Shown here: piece by piece, positions 24,001-32,490 of the stretch
How the letters are laid out: each line of letters opens with the position of its first letter
Position numbering within the stretch: the stretch's first letter is position 1
From: Rhea pennata
Taxonomy: Eukaryota > Chordata > Aves > Rheiformes > Rheidae
Assembly (NCBI RefSeq): GCF_028389875.1
Contig: NC_084663.1
Location: forward strand, 215,970,876-216,034,875
Direction: 5' to 3'
DNA length: 64,000 nucleotides
Notes under the pieces: model-generated
Database searches by the model: none
What the model saw: the letters and a program-made list of their open reading frames with translations, nothing else
What the model was told of the DNA's origin: nothing
Position numbers and translations under genes: made by a program

Positions 24001-25350
24001 GTCAGTGCCCCGTGCGTGGGAGAGCGGTCAGTGCCCCGTGCGTGGGAGAGCGGTCAGTGCCCCGTGCGTGGGAGAGCGGTCAGTGCACCGTGCGTGGGAG
24101 AGCGGTCAGTGCACTGTGCGTGGGAGAGCGGTCAGTGCACGGTGCGTGGGAGAGCGGTCAGTGCCCCGTGCGTGGGAGAGCGGTCAGTGCACCGTGCGTG
24201 GGAGAGCGGTCAGTGCACGGTGCGTGGGAGAGCGGTCAGTGCCCCGTGCGTGGGAGAGCAGTCAGTGCACCGTGCGTGGGAGAGCGGTCAGTGCACTGCG
24301 CGTGGGAGAGCGGTCAGTGCTCCGTGCGTGGGAGAGCGGTCAGTGCCCCGTGCGTGGGAGAGCGGTCAGTGCACCATGCGTGGGAGTGCGGTCAGTGCAC
24401 GGTGCGTGGGAGAGCGGTCAGTGCACTGTGCGTGGGAGAGCGGTCAGTGCCCCGTGCGTGGGAGAGCGGTCACTGCACGGTGCGTGGGAGAGCGGTCAGT
24501 GCCCCATGCGTGGGAGTGCGGTCAGTGCACGGTGCGTGGGAGAGTGGTCAGTGCACGGTGCATGGGAGAGTGGTCACTGCTCCGTGCGTGGGAGAGCGGT
24601 CAGTGCCCCGTGCGTGGGAGAGCGGTCAGTGCACCGTGCGTGGGAGAGCGGTCAGTGTCCCGTGCGTGGGAGAGCGGTCAGTGCACCGCGCGTGGGAGAG
24701 CGGTCAGTGCCCCGTGTGTGGGAGAGCGGTCAGTGCACCATGCGTGGGAGAGCGGTCAGTGCACCGTGCGTGGGAGAGCGGTCAGTGCCCCGTGCGTGGG
24801 AGAGCGGTCAGTGCACCGTGCGTGGGAGAGCGGTCAGTGCCCCGTGCGTGGGAGAGCGGTCAGTGCCCCGTGCGTGGGAGAGCGGTCAGTGCACCGTGCG
24901 TGGGAGAGCGGTCAGTGCCCCGTGTGTGGGAGAGCGGTCAGTGCACCATGCGTGGGAGAGCGGTCAGTGCACCGTGTGTGGGAGAGCGGTCAGTGCACCG
25001 TGCGTGGGAGAGCGGTCAGTGCACCGTGCGTGGGAGAGCGGTCAGTGCCCCGTGCGTGGGAGAGCGGTCAGTGCACCGTGCGTGGGAGAGCGGTCAGTGC
25101 CCCGTGTGTGGGAGAGCGGTCAGTGCACCATGCGTGGGAGAGCGGTCAGTGCACCGTGTGTGGGAGAGCGGTCAGTGCACCGTGCGTGGGAGAGCGGTCA
25201 CTGCACTGTGCGTGGGAGAGCGGTCAGTGCACCATGCGTGGGAGAGCGGTCAGTGCACCGTGCGTGGGAGAGCGGTCAGTGCACCGTGCGTGGGAGAGCG
25301 GTCAGTGCCCCGTGCGTGGGAGAGCGGTCAGTGCACCGTGCACGTGAGAG
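1..25350 (+). repeat. Giant 26-bp tandem (minisatellite/satellite) array, ~974 units
   Basis: The whole stretch is a head-to-tail array of a 26-bp unit. Each unit has a nearly invariant 17-nt core, GGGAGAGCGGTCAGTGC, followed by a variable 9-nt linker (typically ACCGTGCGT or CCCGTGCGT). The core-internal tetramer CGGT falls at position 1, at 27, and still at 25325; 25324 = 974 x 26, so there is no net insertion or deletion across the array. The unit is about 69% GC, G-rich on the + strand and has about three CpGs. Variation is mostly substitution at a few linker positions (A/C/T after the core; C/T/G/A two bases later; CG to CA or TG) plus G to C inside CAGTGC. The array begins mid-unit at base 1, so it continues to the left. 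The last units decay at 25340-25350 (CACGTGAGAGAGG). It contains no unique sequence. I do not recognise it as a named avian satellite. Confidence 0.98.
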
Positions 25351-26000
25351 AGGTTTTTGTACCACGGATCCGTTGCACAACCGTCGGGCTCGCGCAGATT
25401 CGTGCTATTTCTAGCTCTGCTCCAGTTCCTGCTCTCTGCACCGCTTTCCAGCTTTGCTGTACTTGTGAGTCGTTCAGCGCCAGCAGTTCAGGGCTGCCCG
25501 GCGTCTGTCGTGTGTCACGCGTGTCGTGTGCGTAGAGCTGCTCAGCGCTGACTGGTTCTCACCCTGGACACGTGTTGATCACTGGGGCTGGGACCAAGGA
25601 GCCCGTGGTCCCAGCGGATCCCGGACAGCCCCCCCCAGCGCTGGCTCCAGCCTCCCCATCCCCGCGGGCTCTGCGCCGGGGCTGCCTCCCGCAGGGCCCC
25701 CCCGCTGCCAGCATGAGCTCGGACCGCTGCTGACACTGGTGTCACGCCGTGCCCGTGCTCAGCGGCGTGACGGACCCGAGGCGGCGGTGCCGGACGTGCA
25801 GAGCCGCCGCGTCCCCGCTCCGAGGCCGGGAGCGTTTGCACGAGGGCGAGGGCCGTTTCTCGGCGGGGGGATCGGGCGCGAGGCCGCAGGGCAGCGGGAG
25901 CTGTTCCCGGCGGTCGTGGGGGCCGGGGTATTAATAGCGTGGGAGGAACAGGCCCGGGCCGGGGGTGGGTCTGGGGCTGAGCAAAGCCTGCGCGAGGCTG
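25351..26000. other. Unique GC-rich spacer / 5' flank of the ART gene
   Basis: This is about 650 bp of non-repetitive sequence between the 26-bp array and the TATA box of the ART gene. It becomes increasingly GC- and CpG-rich towards the gene. Short open frames on both strands here are typical of GC-rich DNA and resemble no family I know. An AT-rich decamer near 25928-25938 (TATTAATAG within a GC-rich context) is one mismatch from a MEF2 consensus. That would fit muscle expression of ART1 in mammals, but it is only suggestive. A far-upstream 5' UTR exon could be hidden here and cannot be seen from sequence alone. Confidence 0.5.
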
Positions 26001-26010
26001 CTATAAAAAG
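26001..26010 (+). promoter_or_regulatory. TATA box of the ART gene
   Basis: CTATAAAAAG lies 79 bases upstream of the start codon in otherwise GC-rich DNA. A start site about 30 bp downstream (around 26030) would give a 5' leader of roughly 50 nt. An ATG at 26031 opens another frame but sits about where transcription should begin, so it is probably not in the mRNA or is too close to the cap to be used. Confidence 0.75.
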
Positions 26011-26079
26011 AAAGCGCAGGCGCTTCTCACATGTCCCGCCGGCCCGGCGCCGCGCCGGGAGCCGGGAGCCCCCCAGGCG

Positions 26080-27618
26080 ATGGGGCGCCCGGTGCCGCTG
26101 CTGCTGCTGCTGCTGCTGCTGCCGCTGCTGCCACCGCCGCCGGGGCTCCCGGGGGCCGGCGCAGCCCCGCGCCGCCGGCACCTCTTCCCCGTGAAGGAGG
26201 TGCCGCTGGACATGGCCCCCGACGCCTTCGACGACGAGTACCGGGGCTGCGCCGGCGCCATGGAGGCCGAGCTGGCGGAGCTGAACCGCTCCGAGATGGC
26301 CGTCAACCCCGTGTACGCGGCGGCGTGGGCCAGCGCCGCGGGGCGGTGGGGCGAGCGGCGGCACGCGGCGCCCCGGCCGCGGGGCCTCACGCCGGAGCAG
26401 GAGACGGCCATCCTGGCGTACACCATGCAGAGCCCGCTGCACGGCGCCTTCAACGCGGCCGTGCGGGAGGCCGGCCGCTCCGGCCGCCACTACCTCGACC
26501 GCTTCCACTTCAAGACCCTGCACTTCCTCCTGAGCAGGGGGGTGCAGGCGCTGCGCGGCGCCCAGCCCCGGCGCTGCCGCAGGGTCTACCGCGGCGTCAG
26601 CGGCGTCCGCTTCGCCGCCACGCCGCGCCGCGCCGTCCGCTTCGGCCACTTCGCCTCCTCGTCGCTGAAGAACGCCAGCGCCTGGCGCTTCGGCCACGAC
26701 ACCTTCTTCTCCGTGGAGACCTGCTACGGCGTCGCCATCAGGAACTTCTCCTTCTTCCCCGACGAGGACGAGGTCCTCATCCCGCCCTCCGAGAGATTCG
26801 AGGTCGCCAGCGTGGCCCGCGCCGGCAGCCAGGTGCTCATCGAGCTCCGCTCCAAGGGCTTGCACAGCTCCTACAACTGCGAGTTCGTGCAAGGTGAGGT
26901 GTCTGCGGGGCCTGGCTGGTGCGGTGCAGCGCGGTGCAGCACTGCACAGCGTGGCACAACACAGTGCATTGCAGCGCATCTCAGTGCAGTGCAGTGAAGC
27001 ACAGTGCAGCGGGGTGCAATGTGGTGCAGCATGGTACATCGCAGTGCAGCGCGGTACAGCGCAGCACAGCATGATGCAGCATGGTGTAGCATGATGCAGA
27101 ACAGTGCAGTGTGGTGCATCATGATGCAGCACGATGCAGTGCAATGCAGTGCAGTGCAGCATGATGCAGAGCAGCACAGCATGGTGCAGCACGAGGTAGT
27201 GCAGTGCAGCACGGCGCAGCGTGGTGCAGCATTTTGCAGCACGGTGCAGCATGATGCAGTGCAACGCAGTGCAGTGCAGCGTGCTGCAGCGCAGTACAGC
27301 ATGGTGCAGCGCGGTGCAGCTTCCCTGCCATGTGCAGCTGCACGAGGGCAGAGCACAGGGCCCGTTGCACCACAGCTCCATGCACATTGCTGCTTTCCTT
27401 GGCAGAGAAAAGATGCAAGACGCGGCCGTGCGTGTTCAGCGCAGGTAAGGGAGCGGCTGCTGGCCCGACTTCCCTGGGAATTCCCCCTCGGTGCCCTCCC
27501 GGCAGTCACTAACCCCCCTGCTCTGGTGTCCCCAGGCAGGAGCAGCCCGGGGGCCCCCCCCAGCCTCTGGGGGCTGCTCCTGGCAGCCGGTGCCCTGATG
27601 GCAGCAGGAGGCCCCTGA
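26080..27618 (+). CDS. ART1: GPI-anchored arginine-specific mono-ADP-ribosyltransferase (ART1-type), 3 exons
   Basis: Predicted coding exons are 26080-26893, 27406-27444 and 27536-27618, all with GT-AG introns (AAG|GTGAGG, GCAG|GTAAGG), giving 311 aa. Residues 1-~27 are a leucine-rich signal peptide. The R-S-E catalytic triad of ecto-ARTs is present: R171 in VYRGV, the serine cluster at 193-195 in FASSSL, and E229-D-E231 before VLIPP. The E-x-E form is the one linked to arginine specificity. Cysteines at 57, 166, 215, 267, 275 and 280 fit the family's disulfides. Sites for N-glycosylation are at N69, N198 and N222. Exon 3 ends in a hydrophobic tail (SLWGLLLAAGALMAAGG), the usual GPI-attachment signal. 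Known family role: NAD+-dependent ADP-ribosylation of extracellular protein arginines. It lies tail-to-tail with CHRNA10 as mammalian ART1 does, hence the symbol; ART5 or a bird-specific paralogue is the alternative. The start has good context (GCGATGG). Confidence 0.9.
26921..27320 (+). repeat. 10-bp tandem array in ART intron 1 (40 units)
   Basis: Forty consecutive 10-mers close to ATGGTGCAGC (variants ACGATGCAGT, GCAGTGCAGC, GTGGTGCATC) run in perfect register from 26921 to 27320, starting 27 bp after the donor and ending 85 bp before the next acceptor. The unit has no stop codon in most phases of either strand, so long spurious open frames appear in both directions over it. It fills most of the 512-bp intron. 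Confidence 0.95.
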
Positions 27619-27871
27619 TGCTTCCCGCAAACCCCTGTGTGCTACTCCGGGAAGCTCTCGGAAATGCCAAAAACGTGTCCAGAGAAACCTGGCGGGGCCT
27701 GGCCTCGTGCCGGCACCTCCGACCCTGTGGCTCCAGCAGCGGCGCTTGGAGGCAAGGCCGGCTCTGGCCCCCAGCCCCTTGGAGAAGCTCGGGGGGGGGG
27801 GCCCGGGGCCCGGCGGGAGGCTGTGCCCGCTGCTTTCGCTGCATGCATTTCCCTGGCAAATACAGTAGGGT

Positions 27872-27877
27872 AATAAA
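27872..27877 (+). terminator. Polyadenylation signal of the ART gene
   Basis: AATAAA (within GGTAATAAAAATATTG) lies 254 bases after the ART stop codon, in the first AT-rich patch downstream. It predicts a 3' UTR of about 27619-27895. A GT/TG-rich element after it is not obvious, so the exact cleavage point is uncertain. Confidence 0.7.
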
Positions 27878-28139
27878 AATATTGCTCAGGGACGGGGAGG
27901 CATCCGGAGGGTTTCCTGCGGCTCCCAGCAGAGCGGGGCAGGGAGGAGCCAGCTGTCTGCCAGCCCGGCCTGGCGCTGCAGCCAGCCTGCACCACCTGCC
28001 CAGGCTCCTGTGCCCAGGGCAGCAGAAATGCCCGAAAGTCACTGGCCGAGCACTCTTGTGTCCGGCACCCTCTGCCCTGGCAGGCAGTGAGAACCGCATC
28101 TGTCCCGTAGCCATACAGCAGCCCTGAGTGCCCTGCAGG

Positions 28140-30945
28140 CACCTGGAGTGAGCAGAGACCAGGGGGATGAGCAGGGACCAGGGGTGAGCAGAGACCAGGG
28201 GGATGAACAGGGACTGGAGGATGAGCAAGGACTGGGGGATGAGCAGGGACTGGGCAATGAGCAGGGACTGGGGGGATGAGCAGGGACCAGGGGGATGAAC
28301 AGGGACTGGGGGATGAGCAGGGACTGGGGGATGAGCAGGGACTGGGGGGATGAGCAGGGACCAGGGGTGAGCAGAGACCAGGGGGGTGAACAGGGACTGG
28401 AGGGATGAGCAGGGACTGGGGGATGAGCAGGGACTGGAGGGATGAGCAGGGACTGGGGAGATGAGCAGGGACTGGGGGGATGAGCAGGGACTGGGGGATG
28501 AGCAGGGACTGGGGGGATGAGCAGGGACCGGGGGGATGAGCAGGGACTGGGGAGATGAGCAGGGACAAGGGATGAGCAAGGACTGGGGGATGAGCAGGGA
28601 CTGGAGGGATGAGCAGGGACCGGGGGGATGAGCAGGGACTGGGGAGATGAGCAGGGACAAGGGATGAGCAGAGACCAGGGGGATGAACAGGGACTGGAGG
28701 GATGAGCAGGGACTGGGGAGATGAGCAGGGACAAGGGATGAGCAAGGACTGGGGGGTGAACAGGGACTGGAGGATGAGCAGGGACTGGGGGATGAGCAGG
28801 GACTGGGGGATGAGCAGGGACTGGGGTGATGAGCAGGGACCAGGGGTGAGCAGAGACCAGGGGGATGAACAGGGACTGGAGGGATGAGCAGGGACTGGGG
28901 GATGAGCAGGGACTGGAGGAATGAGCAGGGACTGGGGGATGAGCAGGGACTGGAGGGATGAGCATGGACTGGGGGATGAGCAGGGACTGGAGGGATGAAC
29001 AGGGACTGGGGGATGAGCAGGGACTGGGGGATGAGCAGGGACTGGGGGGATGAGCAGGGACCAGGGGTGAGCAGAGACCAGGGGGATGAACAGGGACTGG
29101 AGGGATGAGCAGGGACTGGGGGATGAGCAGGGACTGGAGGGATGAGCAGGGACTGGGGGATGAACAGGGACTGGAGGGATGAGCAGGGACCGGGGGGATG
29201 AGCAGGGACTGGGGGATGAGCAGGGACTGGAGGATGAGCAGGGACTGGGGGATGAACAGGGACTGGAGGAATGAGCAGGGACCGGGGGGATGAGCAGAGA
29301 CCACGGGGATGAACAGGGACTGGAGGGATGAGCATGGACTGGGGGATGAGCAGGGACTGGAGGGATGAACAGGGACTGGGGGATGAGCAGGGACTGGGGG
29401 ATGAGCATGGACTGGGGGATGAGCAGGGACTGGAGGAATGAGCAGGGACCAGGGGTGAGCAGAGACCAGGGGGATGAACAGGGACTGGAGGGATGAGCAT
29501 GGACTGGAGGGATGAGCAGGGACTGGAGGGATGAACAGGGACTGGGGGATGAGCAGGGACTGGGGGATGAGCATGGACTGGGGGATGAGCAGGGACTGGG
29601 GGGATGAGCAGGGACCAGGGGTGAGCAGAGACCAGGGGGATGAACAGGGACTGGAGGGATGAACAGGGACTGGAGGGATGAGCAGGGACTGGGGGATGAG
29701 CAGGGACTGGAGGAATGAGCAGGGACCGGGGGGATGAGCAGGGACCGGGGGGATGAGCAGAGACCAGGGGGATGAACAGGGACTGGAGGGATGAGCAGGG
29801 ACTGGGGAGATGAGCAGGGACAAGGGATGAGCAGGGACTGGAGGATGAGCAGGGACTGGGGGATGAGCAGGGACTGGAGGGATGAGCAGGGACTGGGGAG
29901 ATGAGCAGGGACAAGGGATGAGCAGGGACTGGGGGATGAGCAGGGACTGGGGGATGAGCAGGGACTGGAGGGATGAGCAGGGACCGGGGGGATGAGCAGG
30001 GACTGGAGGAATGAGCAGGGACCGGGGGGATGAGCAGAGACCACGGGGATGAGCAGGGACTGGAGGGATGAGCAGGGACTGGGGAGATGAGCAGGGACAA
30101 GGGATGAGCAGGGACTGGGGGATGAGCAGGGACTGGGGGATGAGCAGGGACAAGGGATGAGCAGGGACAAGGGATGAGCAGGGACTGGGGGATGAGCAGG
30201 GACTGGGGAGATGAGCAGGGACAAGGGATGAGCAGGGACTGGGGGATGAGCAGGGACTGGGGGATGAGCAGGGACTGGGGAGATGAGCAGGGACAAGGGA
30301 TGAGCAGGGACTGGGGGATGAGCAGGGACTGGGGAGATGAGCAGGGACAAGGGATGAGCAGGGACTGGGGGGATGAGCAGGGACCGGGGGGATGAGCAGG
30401 GACTGGGGAGATGAGCAGGGACAAGGGATGAGCAAGGACTGGGGGATGAGCAGGGACTGGGGGATGAGCAGGGACTGGGGGGATGAGCAGGGACTGGGGA
30501 GATGAGCAGGGACAAGGGATGAGCAGGGACTGGGGGATGAGCAGGGACTGGGGGATGAGCAGGGACAAGGGATGAGCAGGGACAAGGGATGAGCAGGGAC
30601 TGGGGGATGAGCAGGGACTGGGGAGATGAGCAGGGACAAGGGATGAGCAGGGACAAGGGATGAGCAGGGACTGGGGGATGAGCAGGGACAAGGGATGAGC
30701 AGGGACAAGGGATGAGCAGGGACTGGGGGATGAGCAGGGACAAGGGATGAGCAGGGACAAGGGATGAGCAGGGACTGGGGGATGAGCAGGGACTGGAGGG
30801 ATGAGCAGGGACTGGGGAGATGAGCAGGGACAAGGGATGAGCAGGGACTGGGGGATGAGCAGGGACTGGGGGATGAGCAAGAACTGGGCGATGAGCAGGG
30901 ACCAGGGATGAGCAGGGACTAGGGATGAGCAGGGACCGGGGGTGA
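28140..30945 (+). repeat. 17-20 bp G-rich minisatellite (GATGAGCAGGGACTGGGG family)
   Basis: About 2.8 kb of tandem units, each built on GATGAGCAGGGACTGGGG, with a shorter form ending GACAAGG and forms with CCAGG, TGGAGG or ACAGGG. Unit length varies from 17 to 20 bp through the G run, unlike the fixed-length 26-bp array. Early copies (28.1-29.8 kb) are mixed types. Later ones (29.8-30.9 kb) alternate 'ctggg' and 'caagg' types in a recurring pattern, a sign of recent local amplification. The minus strand is free of stops, which produces open frames of up to 1294 codons rich in Pro, Ser and Leu. These are not considered genes. Confidence 0.95.
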
Positions 30946-31069
30946 TCGCGGTGGTGACCCCGTCGGCGCTGGCCGTCGGCTCTCCCCGGTTGCCGTCGGG
31001 GCCCGGTGCTGGCCTCGCCGCGCCGCGGTAGGAGCGACGGCGCCGCCGCAGCCGCTGCGCTGCCCCGCC

Positions 31070-31153
31070 GGGGCCGGGGCCGGGGCCGGAACCGGGGCCG
31101 GGGCCGGAGCCGGAGCCGGGGCCGGAGCCGGAGCCGGAGCCGGGGCCGGGTCC
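31070..31153 (+). repeat. Hexanucleotide tract (GGGGCC / GGAGCC), 14 units
   Basis: Fourteen uninterrupted hexamers in register: seven GGGGCC, five GGAGCC, one GGAACC and one GGGTCC. It lies in extremely GC-rich intergenic DNA between the ART and CHRNA10 3' ends. G-runs of four on the + strand are spaced so that a G-quadruplex could form. Confidence 0.95.
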
Positions 31154-31382
31154 ACGGCAGGGGCTGCCCACGGGGTCGGTCGCAGCGACCTGGCCGCCGC
31201 GGGGCCGGGGCCCGGAGGCCGGGGGCCGGGGCGGGGTTGGGGGCGAGGCCCGGGCCGGGGGGCGCCGCCGGGGACGTGGCCGGGGCAGGGCTGGGGGGCG
31301 GCGCTGGCAGGGGAGGGGGCAGCTCCGGGCTGAGCCCGCTGCCCGGGGCTTCGCTCTGGGGCCGCGGCACCCGCCCCGCGGC

Positions 31383-31950
31383 ACCCGCCCCACATATCAC
31401 CCGCCCCGCGGCACCCGCCCCACATATCACCCACCCCACGCCACCCGCCCCGCGGCACCCACTGCATGTCACCCGCCCTGTGTCACCCACCCTGTTTCAC
31501 TTTCCCCATGTCACCCACACCATGACACCACCCCACGTCATCCGTGCCTATCACCCAGCCCATGTCACCCCCCATGTCACTCACCTCGAGCCACCCCCCT
31601 GAGTCACTCCCCCGTGTCACCCCCCTGCCATGCCCCTCTGTGTCAGCCCCCCACCATCCCCCCGTGTCACTCCCCCCTGTGTCACTCACCCCGAGTCACC
31701 CCCCTGTGTCACCCCCCACCATCCCCCCGTGTCACTCCCCCCATGTTACTCCCCCCGTGTCACCCCCCTGCCATCCCCCCCCGTTTCACCCTCCCCGCCA
31801 TCCCCCAGTGTCACTCCCCCTGTGTCACTCCTCCCGTGTCACCCGCCCCCGTGTCACTCCCCCCGTGTCACTCACCCCGTGTCACACCCCTGCCATCCCC
31901 CCGTTTCACCCCCCCCCCCCCGTGTCACTCCCCCCGTGTCTTTCCCCCCT
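31383..31950. repeat. C-rich ~15-bp minisatellite (CGTGTCACTCCCCC family)
   Basis: Begins with two copies of a ~31-bp unit containing CACATATCACCCGCCCCGCG, then passes into irregular ~13-16 bp units of the type CCCCCGTGTCACTC and CCATGTCACCC with C-runs of variable length. The G-rich strand is the minus strand here, opposite to the arrays to the left. No gene is seen; the open frames on the + strand are low-complexity Pro/Ser/His peptides. Confidence 0.85.
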
Positions 31951-32108
31951 CGCTTTCCCGGAGCGCTGCAGCCGCCCGGCCGAGGCCGAGGCCGAGGCCG
32001 GTCCCGGCTCCCGGCGCAGCCCCGGGCCGCGCTGCGAGGGCCGCGGTGGTCGCGGCGGCGGAGACCCGGCGGCAGGCGGAGCGCGGGGCGACGGCGACGG
32101 CCTCGGCC

Positions 32109-32114
32109 TTTATT
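32109..32114 (-). terminator. Polyadenylation signal of CHRNA10
   Basis: The plus strand reads TTTATT, so the minus strand carries AATAAA. It is the only such hexamer in this GC-rich stretch and lies 377 bases beyond the CHRNA10 stop codon. This predicts a 3' UTR from 32490 down to about 32090, almost all of it tandem repeat. Confidence 0.7.
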
Positions 32115-32129
32115 GCCCGCGCGGCCCCG

Positions 32130-32486
32130 CGGCCCGGCCCGGCCCGGCCCGGCCCGGCCCGCTCGGCCGCCCCGTCCCCTCCCTCCCCGTCCCTCCCCGT
32201 CCCTCCCCGTCTAGCCCCGTCCCGCCCCGCTTGTCCGCCCCGTCCCGTTCTGTCCCGCCCAGTCCCCTACCACCCCGTCCCTCCCCGTCCCTCCCCGTCC
32301 AGCCCCGTCCAGCCCCGTCCCGCCCCGCTCGGCCGCCCCGTCCCGTTCTGTCCCGCCCAGTCCCCTACCACCCCGTCCCTCCCCGTCCCTCCCCGTCCCG
32401 CCCCGTCCAGCCCCGTCCCGCCCCGCTCGGCCGCCCCGTCCCTCCCCGTCCCTCCCCGTCCCGCCCCGTCCCCCCCGTCCCGCCGG
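32130..32486 (-). repeat. G-rich tandem repeats within the predicted CHRNA10 3' UTR
   Basis: The plus strand is made of CCCGTCCCTC, CCCGTCCCGC and CCCGTCCAGC decamers, preceded by a CCCGG pentamer run at about 32130-32160. A larger unit (CGCCCCGTCCCGTTCTGTCC followed by a constant tail) occurs twice, near 32237 and 32335. On the transcribed strand this is GGGAGGGACGGGG repeated. The tract stops within a few bases of the CHRNA10 stop codon. Confidence 0.9.
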
Positions 32487-32490
32487 GCCC

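Noticed and set aside
1-25350. CRISPR-like repeat/spacer array
   Set aside because: The repeat is directly tandem with only 9-nt, low-diversity linkers. There are no unique spacers and no cas genes, and the setting is a vertebrate genome.
18-25535. An 8505-codon open frame (and similar frames of 8456 and 7369 codons) as a giant repeat protein gene
   Set aside because: The frames exist only because the 26-bp unit lacks a stop on the + strand. All three frames are open at once and read the same peptide, there are no introns or unique domains, and the end runs into unrelated sequence.
25759-27509. Cys/His/Leu-rich minus-strand frames (542 and 212 codons) over the ART gene
   Set aside because: They are the antisense of the 10-bp array plus the GC-rich coding exon. 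Composition is dictated by the repeat, and the sense-strand gene explains the region.
27509-31490. Minus-strand open frames of 1294, 1282 and 889 codons rich in SLLIPPVPAHP-type repeats
   Set aside because: They are translations of the 17-20 bp minisatellite, open in all three frames at once, and they run antisense through the ART 3' exon. No splice or domain evidence.
31006-31602. Arg/Ser/Gly-rich + strand frame resembling an RS-domain protein
   Set aside because: The RS-like appearance comes from the GGGGCC/GGAGCC hexamers. No start context, homology or downstream domain supports a gene.
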